64,000 nt of DNA from Deltaproteobacteria bacterium (GTDB lineage: Bacteria; Desulfobacterota; Desulfobacteria; Desulfobacterales; B30-G6): positions 62,001 through 126,000 of the forward strand of contig JAJDNW010000130.1 in assembly GCA_022340465.1 (NCBI GenBank), in the 5' to 3' direction. Under the pieces are notes generated by a model. That model saw nothing but the letters and a program-made list of their open reading frames with translations, was not told the DNA's origin and searched no databases. The translations under genes were made by a program, and so were the position numbers. Positions 1 to 9,572 of this stretch are shown piece by piece; positions within the stretch are counted from its first letter, which is position 1, and every line of letters begins with the position of its first letter.

Positions 1-150
1 CTCCTGAAAGGCGTTTCCGGCACGGGTCGTTGAGGATTCTGTATGGATGTTCGGGGGCATCGATGTCCGATCGATCAGAGAATGGTTAAAAACCGGTTGC
101 CATCATTTTAAATATTCCATATAAGGCCAAAACAGCTTAAAAATCAAGTT

Positions 151-909
151 ATGGATATTCTGCTATCAAACGACGACGGCATTCAGGCGGAGGGGCTTTG
201 GGCCCTGTACAGGTGTTTTGCGCCTTCACATCATTTGATCGTCGTCGCTCCGGACCGTGAAAGGAGCGCCATCGGGCATGCCATCACCCTGCATGCGCCC
301 ATTCGGGCCGAAGCGGTCTCCATGAACGGTGAAAAAAACGCCTATGCCGTCAACGGGACCCCCGCGGATTGCATCAAACTGGCGGTTACCGAATTGGTGG
401 GGAAAAAGCCGGACCTGGTCATAGCCGGCATCAATCCCGGTGCGAATGTTGGCGTAAATGTAAATTACTCGGGAACGCTGGCCGCGGCGAGGGAGGCGAC
501 GCTGTACGGCATTCCGGCCATTGCGGTTTCCATACAAGGGAGGTCGCCGGCCTATTACGACGAAGCGGCCGTCTTTGTCGAGGGATTGGCGCGCAGGGTC
601 GGCCGGCATGGTCTGCCGCAGGGGACACTGTTGAATGTAAACATTCCCGACCTGCCCTGGGACCGCTTGAAGGGCATACGCTTCAGCCGGCAGGGCAGTG
701 AGCATTTCAAGGAGGGCATGGAAAAACGCTTCGATCCCCGGAATCGCCCTTATTACTGGTACGGGGCGTATGCCCAGGAGCCCACCGGGCAGGCCGATGC
801 GGACGCCATGGCCCTGGCCGAGGAGCATATCAGTATTACCCCTCTTCAGTGCGATGCCACCAATTATGACTATTTGGATACGCTGGAGACATGGGATATC
901 CGTTTATAG
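151..909 (+). CDS. surE: 5'/3'-nucleotidase SurE
   Basis: SurE is a metal-dependent nucleoside monophosphate phosphatase of the cytoplasm, linked to nucleotide salvage and stationary-phase survival. The 252-residue product has the usual family length. It opens with the SurE signature MDILLSNDDG, whose paired Asp residues bind the metal, followed by the PDRERSAIGHAIT stretch, NGTPADCIKL and the GINPGANVG...YSGTLAAAREA block. The ATG is directly in front of the conserved first strand, so the start is secure although no strong ribosome site is visible. It is followed after 76 bases by tmk on the same strand. Nothing unusual was seen in the protein. The 150 bases upstream show no recognisable gene. 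Confidence 0.95.
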   Translation: MDILLSNDDGIQAEGLWALYRCFAPSHHLIVVAPDRERSAIGHAITLHAPIRAEAVSMNGEKNAYAVNGTPADCIKLAVTELVGKKPDLVIAGINPGANVGVNVNYSGTLAAAREATLYGIPAIAVSIQGRSPAYYDEAAVFVEGLARRVGRHGLPQGTLLNVNIPDLPWDRLKGIRFSRQGSEHFKEGMEKRFDPRNRPYYWYGAYAQEPTGQADADAMALAEEHISITPLQCDATNYDYLDTLETWDIRL

Positions 910-916
910 GATATTT

Positions 917-958
917 CCTAAGTTGATCATTCTTAAAATTTGAAACCCTCAACTTAGA
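917..958. repeat. dispersed repeat, copy 1, with inverted ends
   Basis: The surE-tmk gap holds CTAAGTTGA (918-926) and its exact inverse TCAACTTAG (949-957), flanking an A+T-rich stretch with AAAATTTGAAAC. Closely related copies occur near 62,700 and, inverted, near 58,940. This is visible by eye. Whether it is a mobile, REP-like or regulatory element is unknown. Confidence 0.55.
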
Positions 959-985
959 ATATTATTGAGGAGCGCCGGCCAAACC

Positions 986-1621
986 ATGTTCATTTCATTC
1001 GAAGGCATAGAGGGTTCGGGAAAAACGACCCAGATAAGCCGGGTGAGGGATTTTTTGGGCCGAAAGGGTGTCAGCTGCGTCACGACGCGGGAACCGGGGG
1101 GTACGGAGATCGGGCGGCGCATTCGGGCCATCCTGTTGGATCCCCGCAGTGAAGAACTCCATCCCCTGGCGGAACTGTTGTTGTATATGGCCGACCGGGC
1201 GCAGCACCTGAGACAGGTCGTGCAGGTCAACCTGGAAGCGGGCAAAACCGTTTTGTGCGACCGGTATTTTGACGCCACCCTCGCTTATCAGGGGTATGCC
1301 AGGGGGCTGGACATGGAGATGATCACCCGGCTCCACCGGCAGGCACTCGGGAATGTAAAGCCGGATCTGACCTTTCTGCTGGATCTGTCCCCCGAGGAGG
1401 GGCTTGCCAGGGCATGGCGGCAGATCGATGGCGGAGACAGGGCGGCCGGCGAGACGCGTTTCGAGGAAGAAAAAGTGGCTTTCCATCAAAAAGTGCGCGA
1501 GGGTTACCTTACGCTCGCCGAGGCCGAACCTGCCCGTTTCGCAGTGGTTGACGCCGCCATGGATGTAGACAGGGTGGGAGACGCGATTTGTTCGGTCCTG
1601 ACTGAAAAGTTGGGGGTATAG
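986..1621 (+). CDS. tmk: Thymidylate kinase
   Basis: Phosphorylates dTMP to dTDP in dTTP synthesis. The 211-residue product starts MFISFEGIEGSGKTTQ, so the Walker A loop GIEGSGKT lies at residues 7-14. CDRYFDATLAYQGYARG is the DRY-type motif near residue 91, and a LID-like Arg-rich stretch (ETRFEEE) follows. A TTG at 965 could add seven residues, but the ATG at 986 fits the family N-terminus and has GAGGAG upstream, though at a rather long spacing. It lies between surE and the cysteine synthase fusion on the same strand and is probably co-transcribed with them. Confidence 0.95.
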   Translation: MFISFEGIEGSGKTTQISRVRDFLGRKGVSCVTTREPGGTEIGRRIRAILLDPRSEELHPLAELLLYMADRAQHLRQVVQVNLEAGKTVLCDRYFDATLAYQGYARGLDMEMITRLHRQALGNVKPDLTFLLDLSPEEGLARAWRQIDGGDRAAGETRFEEEKVAFHQKVREGYLTLAEAEPARFAVVDAAMDVDRVGDAICSVLTEKLGV

Positions 1622-1709
1622 GGTGAACGGTGTAACGGTATCAAATTTCAGGCGCAAGGGCTCGGGGCATTGCGCTTACCTGTCGGCGTGGGGGCACACC
1701 GCGTAGATC

Positions 1710-3995
1710 ATGAGCAACGGCATTCTGGATAAAATAGGCAACACCCCCCTGGTTGAGATCAAGCGCATCAACCCGAACCCGGACGTGACCGTGCTGGCCA
1801 AACTTGAATATATGAATCCGGGGGGTTCCATCAAGGACCGGGCGGCGCTCTACATGATCGCGGCCGGGGAGACATCGGGAGAACTGACCCCAAATAAAAC
1901 CGTAATAGAAGCCACCAGCGGCAATACGGGTATTGGACTGGCCATGGTGTGCGCGGTCAAGGGGTACCGCCTGCTGTTGGCCATGTCGGAATCGGCCAGT
2001 GCGGAACGGCAGCAGATTCTGCGGGCCAGGGGCGCAGAAATTTTGTTGACGCCCGGGCACCTGGGAACCGACGGCGCCATCGAAGAGGTCTATCGCCTGG
2101 TGCGCGAAAATCCGGGCGACTATTTCATGACCGATCAGTTCAACAATGAGGCCAACTGGCAGGCCCATTACCACGGCACCGCACCTGAAATCTGGGCCCA
2201 GACCAAGGGCAAGGTGGACAAAATCGTCGCCACCCTGGGAACCAGCGGGACGCTCATGGGTATTTCCCGCCGCATGCGGACCTACGACAAAAAGGTTACC
2301 GTGATCGGTGTGGAACCTTACCTGGGGCATAAGCTCCAGGGCCTTAAGAACATGAAAGAATCTTATCATCCTGAAATTTTTGATAAAAGCCTTTTGGATC
2401 AAAAAACGAACGTCGAGGATGAGCCCGCTTTCGAGATGGCCAGGCGGCTGGCTACGGAGGAAGGGATCTTTGTGGGCATGAGCAGCGGTGCCGCCATGGT
2501 GGCGGCCCTCGATGAAGCCGCCACCATGCATTTCGGCACCATTGTGGTGGTGCTGCCGGACGGCGGTGAGAGATACCTCAGCACACCCCTTTTTACGGTC
2601 AGGGAAAACGTTCACCTGAAGCTTTTCAACACCTTGAGCCGCACCAAGGAGCCTTTCGAACCGCTGGTTTCGGGAAAGGTGTCCATATATTCGTGCGGAC
2701 CCACGGCCTATGCCAGGATGCATTTGGGGGAATGCCGGCGGTTCGTTTTTTCCGATCTGTTGAGCCGCTATCTTACCTACAGGGGATACGCCGTCAAGCA
2801 TGTTATGAACATCACCGATTTCGACGACAAGACCATCGAGGGATCGGAAAAGGCGGGCATGGATCTGTCTGAATTCACCGGCAAACACATCGACCGCTTC
2901 AAGGCCGATCTGGCATATCTGGGGATCCGGCCGGCGGACAATTATCCCAGGGCCAGCGAACACACGGAAGAGATGGTGTCGCTGGTACGCAGGCTGGTAG
3001 CCAAGGGCTTTGCCTATGAAAAGTTGCGCTCGATCTACTACGACATTTCACGATTTACGGATTACGGAAAGCTTTCGGGTGTCGATTTGGATAAAATCAG
3101 ATTGGGCGCTACGGTTGACCTGGATGAATATGAAAAAGAAAATCCGAGGGATTTCACGCTCTTGAAAAGATCCAAGTTGTCCGAACTGAAACGGGGCATT
3201 TTCGTTCAGACCGACTGGGGCAACGTAAGGCCGTCCTGGCATATTCAGTGTGCGGCCATGTCCATGAAACACCTCGGTGAAAGCTACGACATTCATACGG
3301 CCAGCCGGGAACTGATCTTTCCTCATCACGAAAACGAGATCGCCATCGCCAGTTCCGTTACGGGCAAACCACTGGCGAAATATTGGCTCCATTGCGACAG
3401 GGTGCTTGCGGACGGGAAAAAAATGCAGGGTGATGGCGGCGACCTGTCCATAGAGGACTTGATGGCGGCCGGCTACAAGGGACGCGAGATACGCTACTGG
3501 CTGATTACGGCGCATTACCGCCGACCGGTGCAGTACTCCCTGTCTAAACTGGAAAATGCCAGGCGGGCGTTGAAAAGGATCGACGCCTGTGTCAAAAGGC
3601 TTCAGGGGGTGACCGGTGGACGGCCCTATGCCGATCTGGATCAACTGATCTATGACATCAAGCAGGGCTTCGTGGGCGCGATGGATGACGACCTCAACAT
3701 TTCGGCTGCCGTCGCCAGCATTTTCAGCCAGATAAAAAGAATCAACAAGTTGATCGGGGCGGGGGAGATAGATGCCTCCGGGGCAGCACAAGTGCTGGAG
3801 GCCTTCAAACGCATTGATGACGTGTTGAATATTTTCGATATCAGGGCAATCAGCCCGGACGCAGAAATTGCCAGCCTGATCAGGGAAAGGGAAGCGGCCA
3901 GGCAGAAAGGCGACTGGGAGCGGGCCGACGCCATTCGCCTGGCCCTGACGGCCCGCGGCGTCATGGTTCAGGATAGAAAGATAGACATCGAATAG
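1710..3995 (+). CDS. Cysteine synthase-cysteinyl-tRNA synthetase fusion
   Basis: A single 761-residue frame joins two enzymes. Residues 1 to about 295 form a PLP cysteine synthase: PLP lysine K42 in GGSIKDRA, the TSGNTGIGLA loop, and a GERYLST ending. Residues from about 300 match class I cysteinyl-tRNA synthetase: SCGPTAYARMHLGE (C329; HIGH-type motif 338-341), WHIQCAAM, and FPHHENEIA with zinc ligands. An in-frame stop just before 1710 fixes the start. The second domain is odd. Where CysRS has KMSKSLGN it has KMQGDGG (571-577), and the GGxDL before FPHHENE is replaced by TASREL. The fusion could channel new cysteine to tRNA, or the second half may instead make another cysteinyl adenylate product, as MshC-type homologues do. 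The domain calls are secure; the aminoacylation activity is not. Confidence 0.88.
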   Translation: MSNGILDKIGNTPLVEIKRINPNPDVTVLAKLEYMNPGGSIKDRAALYMIAAGETSGELTPNKTVIEATSGNTGIGLAMVCAVKGYRLLLAMSESASAERQQILRARGAEILLTPGHLGTDGAIEEVYRLVRENPGDYFMTDQFNNEANWQAHYHGTAPEIWAQTKGKVDKIVATLGTSGTLMGISRRMRTYDKKVTVIGVEPYLGHKLQGLKNMKESYHPEIFDKSLLDQKTNVEDEPAFEMARRLATEEGIFVGMSSGAAMVAALDEAATMHFGTIVVVLPDGGERYLSTPLFTVRENVHLKLFNTLSRTKEPFEPLVSGKVSIYSCGPTAYARMHLGECRRFVFSDLLSRYLTYRGYAVKHVMNITDFDDKTIEGSEKAGMDLSEFTGKHIDRFKADLAYLGIRPADNYPRASEHTEEMVSLVRRLVAKGFAYEKLRSIYYDISRFTDYGKLSGVDLDKIRLGATVDLDEYEKENPRDFTLLKRSKLSELKRGIFVQTDWGNVRPSWHIQCAAMSMKHLGESYDIHTASRELIFPHHENEIAIASSVTGKPLAKYWLHCDRVLADGKKMQGDGGDLSIEDLMAAGYKGREIRYWLITAHYRRPVQYSLSKLENARRALKRIDACVKRLQGVTGGRPYADLDQLIYDIKQGFVGAMDDDLNISAAVASIFSQIKRINKLIGAGEIDASGAAQVLEAFKRIDDVLNIFDIRAISPDAEIASLIREREAARQKGDWERADAIRLALTARGVMVQDRKIDIE

Positions 3996-4037
3996 CCGGA
4001 TGTCATGTCTGCAAAAAAGTTGAACGGGAGGAGGGGG

Positions 4038-5036
4038 ATGCTGCCGGTATATTTTCCGTTTACAAGCATAGACGAGCGTCTGATGCGGGCCTTGGGCCGT
4101 ATTTTCAGCAAGGTGGTCGTTTACCAGATGATGGAGCCGGGCATACCCGAAAGGATGAAGCGATGGCGGGAAGAGGGACGGCTCGACATTCGACTGCCCA
4201 TGCAGCATCTTGAAAAGAAACTCACCGCCGTCCTAAGGGATTTTCGAACGTGGGCCGGCGATCATCTTGGGGGCGACCTGACCTTTTTCAAAGCACAGGG
4301 GGGGGGCGTTCCTTTTTACAGCGGCACGTCGGTGGCGCAGATCCGCAAGGATATCCGGGTGAAGAGTGAAGGGGGGACTGCCGGGGAGGGTGACGATGCC
4401 GGCGAACTCTATCCGGCCCTGTTTCTCCAGATGGCGCAGGAATTGGACGAGAAAAACAGGGAGATTGTCGGCGATCTGGAATCCCAGGCACAAAATGAGC
4501 ATGCGTTGATGCACGCGCTCAAGGGATATGAAGGGGCGGAGACGCTTTACGGTCCGGGAACGGTGGTTGCGCCCGAAGACAGTTCCGTATATATGCTGCC
4601 CCAAAGGCTGGCGGCCTGGACCCGCCTCGTTTCCGCGGACGGGCTTTGGTCACCGCTGCTGATCACCTCGCAGAGCGGTGTTTTGGAGGAACTGGCGGAA
4701 CGGGCGTCTGTGGTGAACAAAGAGATGTCGTTTCTGCAGACCGTTACGGCGCCGTCTGATGAAGGGGGATCGTCGGCGTCGTTTCAAAACGATTTGATGG
4801 AATACCTTGAGGCGCTTTCTACGCACCCATGGAATGCCGAAAACAAACCGCCCCCATTTGCCTGTGGTGCTGAACCTGCGGCCGGGGCAGTAGGACTGTC
4901 TTTGTATATATTTCCAGGGGTTAACCCATACGAATTGCTGGGTGGCTTTTACAATGGTGGTGTCATCGACGCTCCCGGCGGACAACCTTCCCCCGCCGTT
5001 TTCGGCAACACCCTGGTGGGCGTTGCCGGGCATTAA
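4038..5036 (+). CDS. Conserved protein of unknown function
   Basis: I do not recognise a family. The 332-residue product starts MLPVYFPFTSIDE and looks soluble, with no signal peptide or membrane helix. It has charged helical stretches around residues 120-165 (LQMAQELDEKNREIVGDLE), suggesting a coiled segment, and a Gly/Pro-rich C-terminus. An ATG at 4005 is possible, but the ATG at 4038 is directly preceded by GGGAGGAGG, a much better ribosome site. It follows the CysK-CysRS gene closely and is probably in the same transcript, which is the only functional clue. A role in cysteine or tRNA metabolism would be a guess. Confidence 0.6.
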   Translation: MLPVYFPFTSIDERLMRALGRIFSKVVVYQMMEPGIPERMKRWREEGRLDIRLPMQHLEKKLTAVLRDFRTWAGDHLGGDLTFFKAQGGGVPFYSGTSVAQIRKDIRVKSEGGTAGEGDDAGELYPALFLQMAQELDEKNREIVGDLESQAQNEHALMHALKGYEGAETLYGPGTVVAPEDSSVYMLPQRLAAWTRLVSADGLWSPLLITSQSGVLEELAERASVVNKEMSFLQTVTAPSDEGGSSASFQNDLMEYLEALSTHPWNAENKPPPFACGAEPAAGAVGLSLYIFPGVNPYELLGGFYNGGVIDAPGGQPSPAVFGNTLVGVAGH

Positions 5037-5052
5037 AAATTGACAAGAATGC

Positions 5053-5079
5053 TTGACTCGAAATTTTAATTGGTATAAT
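5053..5079 (+). promoter_or_regulatory. Sigma-70-type promoter of the ferredoxin gene
   Basis: TTGACT (5053-5058), a 15-base spacer, and a perfect TATAAT (5074-5079) preceded by TG at 5071-5072 as an extended -10. It sits about 70 bases before the ferredoxin start, which suggests the ferredoxin has its own strong promoter. Confidence 0.6.
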
Positions 5080-5151
5080 GGCAATTCCCATGTCAGAGAC
5101 ATGGCGGCAAAGGATGCCGAAACTTTATTTATACGAAAGGAGATGAGCAAA

Positions 5152-5340
5152 ATGGCGTTCGTACCTACAGTTGATGAAGAAAAATGCGTAGGCTGTGAGG
5201 AATGTGTAGACGTTTGCCCTGTTGAAGTATTCGAAATGCAAAACGAAAAATCAGTTCCGGTCAACGCTGACGAGTGCCTCGGCTGCGAAAGCTGCGTTGA
5301 AGTATGCGAGGAAGGCGCGGTTACCGTCGAGGAAACCTAA
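5152..5340 (+). CDS. 2x[4Fe-4S] ferredoxin
   Basis: A 62-residue electron carrier with two CxxCxxCxxxC clusters: CVGCEECVDVCP near the N-terminus and CLGCESCVEVC near the C-terminus. The second lacks the proline that usually follows the last cysteine. The protein is strongly acidic. AAAGGAG at 5136-5142 is nine bases from the ATG at 5152, which starts MAFVPTVDEEKCVGC; the ATG at 5143 lies too close to that site. It has its own promoter upstream and a strong terminator downstream, so it is probably a highly expressed single gene. A likely partner is the 2-oxoacid oxidoreductase at 17-22 kb, but that is inference. Confidence 0.93.
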   Translation: MAFVPTVDEEKCVGCEECVDVCPVEVFEMQNEKSVPVNADECLGCESCVEVCEEGAVTVEET

Positions 5341-5371
5341 ACCGATGGCATACACGTGCCGAATAGAAAGG

Positions 5372-5406
5372 GCCGGGTCCACGCGTGTGGACTCGGCTTT
5401 TTATTT
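5372..5406 (+). terminator. Rho-independent terminator after ferredoxin
   Basis: GCCGGGTCCAC (5372-5382), a GCGT loop, then GTGGACTCGGC (5387-5397) form an 11-bp stem with one G-T wobble, followed by a T-rich run. The stem also lies just past the stop of the convergent HD-GYP gene and could serve both strands. Confidence 0.85.
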
Positions 5407-6436
5407 ATGGATTTTTGGCGGCAATGCGTCTGAATGCGGGGATCGACTCCAGGAACAGATCGAAAAACCCGGGGTCGAAATGGCTGCGGCGCTCTTTTTG
5501 CATCGTTCTGATCACTTCCTCTTCGGGTGAAGCCTTGCGATAGACGCGGTCCTGGCTGAGGGCGTCGTATACGTCCACCAGGGAAACGATACGGGCCGCC
5601 ACAGGGATATCCTCCCCCTTGCGATTTTCCGGGTAGCCGCCTCCTTCCCAGCGTTCATGGTGGTAAAGGGCGATTTCATGGGCCATCTGCAGCATGGGGA
5701 ATTCCGAATCCTTTAGAATCTGTCCACCGATGAGGGTATGCGATTTGATGACTTCGAACTCATCTTCAGTGAGGGGTCCCTCCTTTTGCAGGATGGCATC
5801 CGGCACCCCTATTTTCCCGATATCGTGCATGGGGGCCGCCAGGCGGATGTCCTCGACCTGTTCGTGGGTCCACCCCGCGGCATTGGCCAGGTGGGCACTG
5901 AAAAGGCCTATGCGCCGCACATGCCCGCCGGTTTCTTCATCCCTTGATTCCAATGCGGTAAGCAACCTGATGATGGTTTCCTCCTGAGTCCGTCGGATCA
6001 GGCGGGTTTGCATGCGGACGATATTTTCCAATCCCTTTCCGTATTCCCTCAAGGCCCTTTCCAGCCTTACCGTGCGTTCCCCTACGGAAAGGCGCGCCCT
6101 CAGTTCGTCGGGCTCGAAAGGTTTGACCACATAATCGTCGACGCCGATCTCCGACAGCCCTCTGACCACATCCTCCTTTTCTCCTCTCGAGGTCAACAGG
6201 ATGGTGTAGACGTAGGGTTTGTCGCTGCCGCGGTTCCGAATGTGACCGACCAGTTCCATGCCGTCCATCTCCGGCATCATCCAATCGGTGATGACCAGAT
6301 CCATCTCCAGCGAAAGAAATTTTTCCAGCGCCTCCCGTCCGTTGCCGGCGGCAATGACGTGGTGGCCCCATTTCTCGAGGAAGTGCTGCAGCCTGCGAAG
6401 GCTGATGGCTTCATCTTCGGCGATGAGAATGTTCAA
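5405..6436 (-). CDS. Response regulator with HD-GYP domain
   Basis: A 343-residue two-domain regulator. The N-terminal receiver (about 1-120) has the acidic pocket IAEDE, the phosphoacceptor Asp in VITDWMMPE, and the conserved Lys in VVKPFEP. The C-terminal HD-GYP domain (about 165-335) keeps HDIGKIG and HHERWEGGGYP, the metal and substrate motifs of cyclic-di-GMP phosphodiesterases. The predicted role is phosphorylation-controlled c-di-GMP breakdown in the cytoplasm. Its start overlaps the end of the hybrid kinase gene by four bases, so that kinase is the probable phosphodonor. Confidence 0.92.
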   Translation of the reverse strand: MNILIAEDEAISLRRLQHFLEKWGHHVIAAGNGREALEKFLSLEMDLVITDWMMPEMDGMELVGHIRNRGSDKPYVYTILLTSRGEKEDVVRGLSEIGVDDYVVKPFEPDELRARLSVGERTVRLERALREYGKGLENIVRMQTRLIRRTQEETIIRLLTALESRDEETGGHVRRIGLFSAHLANAAGWTHEQVEDIRLAAPMHDIGKIGVPDAILQKEGPLTEDEFEVIKSHTLIGGQILKDSEFPMLQMAHEIALYHHERWEGGGYPENRKGEDIPVAARIVSLVDVYDALSQDRVYRKASPEEEVIRTMQKERRSHFDPGFFDLFLESIPAFRRIAAKNP

Positions 6437-9099
6437 GCTGTTTTCTCCTGAGTCATATCCACAAACATCTCTTCCAATCTGACAAGATCGTCCGCTAGAA
6501 GCCCAAAAGTGCTTTCCGCGTGCTCGAGACTGTTTTCGCGGCCCATCTTTTCCAGGGCGAAGGCTTTCTGGACGGATGCCTCCACTTGAAAATTTCCCAG
6601 CATGCCTTTGAGCGCATGGGCCTTTCTTTCGAGCCCCGAAAAATCGCCGTCAGTGATGGCGTCGCGGATATCCTGCATCATCTGCGGATAATCGGCCACG
6701 AACATATCGACCACTTCCAGGAAAAATTCCCAGTCATTGTCGAAAGCCTGCAGAAGCGCTTCCCTGTCGAAGAACGGGCGTTTATCAAGGCTTTGCGCTT
6801 TTTCGAGGTCTGTGGCGTTGTCTCCGGCAACCACCTTGTCGCTGCTGCGGCCCACGAGGGCGTTGATGGCGTTCAGCAGCGTTTCCGAAGAGATCGGTTT
6901 GGGAACGTAGTCATCCATGCCCGCTTCCAGGCAGCGCTCACGGTCACCCTTCATGGCATGGGCCGTCATGGCGATAATGGGCACATGGGTCCCTTTTTCC
7001 TTTTCCATGGCCCTGATCGTCTCGGTCGCTTCAAACCCGTCCATTTCCGGCATTTGCACATCCATCAGCACAATGTCGAAACGATGCCGGGAAACGGCGG
7101 CACAGGCCTCTTTTCCGTTTTCCACGATGGTGGCCTTGTGTCCCCAGCGATCCAGCAGGCGGCGGATAAATTTCTGGTTGAAGAGTGTGTCCTCCGCCAC
7201 CAGGATGTTCAGTGTGGCGGGGCTTACCGCGCTTGCATGGCGGCGGATCTCCCCCGAAGCGCCTTGGTGCGCATTTTCTGCGCCGGCGGCGGTAATGACG
7301 GCATCCAAAAGGTCCGAGGGCCGCACCGGTTTGGTGACGATGGCCTTCACGTTCAGATCGTTGAGGTCCACCTGGCTTCTATTCCTGAGCGAGGTCAGCA
7401 TCATCAGAATCTTGCAGTGCATCTCTTTCCGGGTTTTCAGCCACCTTACCAGAGAAAAGCCGTCGGCTACCGGCATGTCCGAATCCACGAGAAGCAGGTC
7501 GAAAGGATTCCCGGAAGAGACGGCCTGCAGTAGTATTTCCTGGGCGTGGGCCATGGAGGTCGTTCCCCGGGGGCGCATCTTCCACCCCTCGAGCATCTCC
7601 ATCAGTATGCTCAGGCTGCTTTCGTTGTCATCGACGATAAGTGTTTTCAGGGTGCCCAGTTCAATATCCTGCTGAAAGGGTGCGGTTTCCTGTCCCTGCG
7701 ACGATGGCTGCGAAAATCTGGAGAGGAAGCGGAATGCACTGCCCTGCTGCGGAGGACCGGGCTGCTTCGACGGCGGATTCGCAACCGGGCTTTCAACCCA
7801 CAACCGTCCGCCCATCAGTCCCACCAGCTGGCTGGAAACGGCCAGACCGAGGCCGGTACCGCCGAAGCGGCGCGTCGTGCTGCCGTCTGCCTGGGCAAAG
7901 GCGCCGAATATGCTCTCATGTTTCTCAGGCGGTATTCCGATGCCGGTGTCGGTGACGGAGATCAGCAGTTTGCAGCTGTCGCGGTCGATCTTCTCGGGTT
8001 CAACCGAGAGAATGATTTCGCCTTCTTCCGTGAATTTGATAGCGTTGCCGACCAGGTTCAGGATTACCTGTCTCAGTCTGGCGGGGTCGCCCACCACGTT
8101 TTCGGGGACGTCCCGAGCTACCCGGTAGGCCAGTTCGAGCTCTTTTTCGTGCGCCTTGGCGGCGACGATTCTAAGGGATTCCCCCAAAAAGTCTCGCATG
8201 TTGAAAGGGATCTCCTCCAGCTCCAGCTTACCGGCTTCGATTTTCGAAAAGTCCAGAATGTCGTTGATGAGCGAAAGCAGCGAGTAGGCAGCGGCAACGA
8301 CGACATCCAGGTCTTCGCGCTGTTCGGGCTTGAGCTCCGTTTCCAGCATCAACTCGGTCAGTCCGATGATCGAATTCAGCGGCGTGCGGATCTCATGGCT
8401 CATGTTGGCCAGAAATTCACTCTTGGATCGGCTGGCAGCCTCTGCCGTCATTTTTTCCCGGTAAAGGGCTTCGGCCCGCTTGCGCCTGGTGATATCGCGC
8501 AACAATCCGCGAAAACCCGCGGGCTGTTCACTGTTGCCGGTGATGAGAGAGATGGCGGTTTCGAAAAAACGTCGGGTGCCGTCATCTGTGACGGTCGACC
8601 ATTCCAATTCGTTGGGCCGGGATGCACCGTCGCTCAGAGTCCTGAACTTCTCGATGAGTTCGTCGGCGATTTCCCCTCCCAAAAACGTCTCGACGGGCCT
8701 GCCGATGATGCCGCCCTTAGGGCGCCCGATGATTCTGGACAATGCGTCGTTGCAGAAAGTCAACCGGCCCTCGGTGTCGACTTCGTAATAGCCGTCCTCG
8801 ATGCTTTCGATGATCGTGCGGTATTTGGTTTCACTTTCGCGCATGGCGGCTTCCGCAGCCCTGCGCCGATTGATCGTATACTGGGCGTGGGAACCGAAAA
8901 TTGCAAAAAAACTCAACACGAGCAGGCGAATGAGAAGGTCGTTCACTGTTGGCCCATAGAGGCGCTGGGTAAAGGAGACGTCATTCGCCAGCATGACATG
9001 CACCAGGGCCTCCAGCATCCAGTAGAGCACAGCCAGACCAAGCCCGAAAAGGGCCATGTGGTCCATCAGGTTGAATTGCTTTTTGGATTGGTTTTTCAT
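6433..9099 (-). CDS. Hybrid sensor histidine kinase (PAS-HisKA-HATPase-REC-REC-Hpt)
   Basis: An 888-residue inner-membrane phosphorelay kinase. Two hydrophobic segments near the N-terminus (around [14 protein letters not shown] and [15 protein letters not shown]) anchor it. A PAS domain follows, then HisKA with the phospho-His in HEIRTPLN, HATPase (GTGLGLA), a first receiver (LIVDDNESS...LLVDSDMP), a second receiver ([11 protein letters not shown]...[12 protein letters not shown]), and a C-terminal Hpt domain with [11 protein letters not shown] place the start at the ATG at 9099 (MKNQSKK); the frame stays open 37 codons further upstream, but that part has no family-like sequence. It is coupled to the HD-GYP regulator. 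The signal sensed is unknown. Confidence 0.92.
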   Translation of the reverse strand: MKNQSKKQFNLMDHMALFGLGLAVLYWMLEALVHVMLANDVSFTQRLYGPTVNDLLIRLLVLSFFAIFGSHAQYTINRRRAAEAAMRESETKYRTIIESIEDGYYEVDTEGRLTFCNDALSRIIGRPKGGIIGRPVETFLGGEIADELIEKFRTLSDGASRPNELEWSTVTDDGTRRFFETAISLITGNSEQPAGFRGLLRDITRRKRAEALYREKMTAEAASRSKSEFLANMSHEIRTPLNSIIGLTELMLETELKPEQREDLDVVVAAAYSLLSLINDILDFSKIEAGKLELEEIPFNMRDFLGESLRIVAAKAHEKELELAYRVARDVPENVVGDPARLRQVILNLVGNAIKFTEEGEIILSVEPEKIDRDSCKLLISVTDTGIGIPPEKHESIFGAFAQADGSTTRRFGGTGLGLAVSSQLVGLMGGRLWVESPVANPPSKQPGPPQQGSAFRFLSRFSQPSSQGQETAPFQQDIELGTLKTLIVDDNESSLSILMEMLEGWKMRPRGTTSMAHAQEILLQAVSSGNPFDLLLVDSDMPVADGFSLVRWLKTRKEMHCKILMMLTSLRNRSQVDLNDLNVKAIVTKPVRPSDLLDAVITAAGAENAHQGASGEIRRHASAVSPATLNILVAEDTLFNQKFIRRLLDRWGHKATIVENGKEACAAVSRHRFDIVLMDVQMPEMDGFEATETIRAMEKEKGTHVPIIAMTAHAMKGDRERCLEAGMDDYVPKPISSETLLNAINALVGRSSDKVVAGDNATDLEKAQSLDKRPFFDREALLQAFDNDWEFFLEVVDMFVADYPQMMQDIRDAITDGDFSGLERKAHALKGMLGNFQVEASVQKAFALEKMGRENSLEHAESTFGLLADDLVRLEEMFVDMTQEKTA

Positions 9100-9239
9100 T
9101 ATGCAATATCCGCTATATGACAAAACAGGTAAAACCACAACCATATAATTTGTGCCGGCACCCCTACCTGTTGTTGTCATTGACCCGCAGGCAACATATA
9201 TATTGCGCAAGGCGGGGAATTGTGATAGTCAACGATCGT

Positions 9240-9572
9240 ATGAAACAGTACGTTGTCGACGAGATCAGAGCGCCTGAATACGAGAGAATAAAGACCTATC
9301 TGGATACGGAATTCGGCTCTCCTGAAATGGGCGGCATTTATTGGATCACCATTCCGGAAGAACTCATGAGCGAGGTTCAGCATGCACATAAGGCATGCCA
9401 GCCATACTGCTTCGCCCTGGATCTCCTGCCGGAACGCTTGTCCTGTGAACTGCTTGTCAGAACCAGAAACCGTATCCGGTGCGATTGTATGGGGTATGCA
9501 ACCGAATCTCAAAGGGACTGGATCATCAGCGTGGTGGATGCCATGTTTGAGAGATTGGAGATCTACACCTGA
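9240..9572 (+). CDS. Small conserved protein of unknown function
   Basis: A 110-residue soluble protein beginning MKQYVVDEIRAPEYE. A GTG at 9222 could add six residues. It contains GGIYWITIPEEL and, in its second half, two cysteine pairs (CQPYC and CDCMGYA). I recall proteins of this type in Deltaproteobacteria but know no function. Its stop overlaps the start of plsC (TGATG), so it is translationally coupled to phospholipid synthesis and RNase J. It is divergent from the hybrid kinase. Confidence 0.6.
   Translation: MKQYVVDEIRAPEYERIKTYLDTEFGSPEMGGIYWITIPEELMSEVQHAHKACQPYCFALDLLPERLSCELLVRTRNRIRCDCMGYATESQRDWIISVVDAMFERLEIYT

Noticed and set aside
1641-2963. A 440-codon open frame on the - strand opposite the cysteine synthase fusion
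   Set aside because: No family motif, and the opposite strand encodes intact PLP and CysRS signatures.
7546-9120. A 524-codon open frame on the + strand opposite the hybrid histidine kinase
   Set aside because: Its product has no recognisable family pattern and mirrors the codon bias of the kinase on the other strand, which has clear HisKA, HATPase, REC and Hpt motifs.
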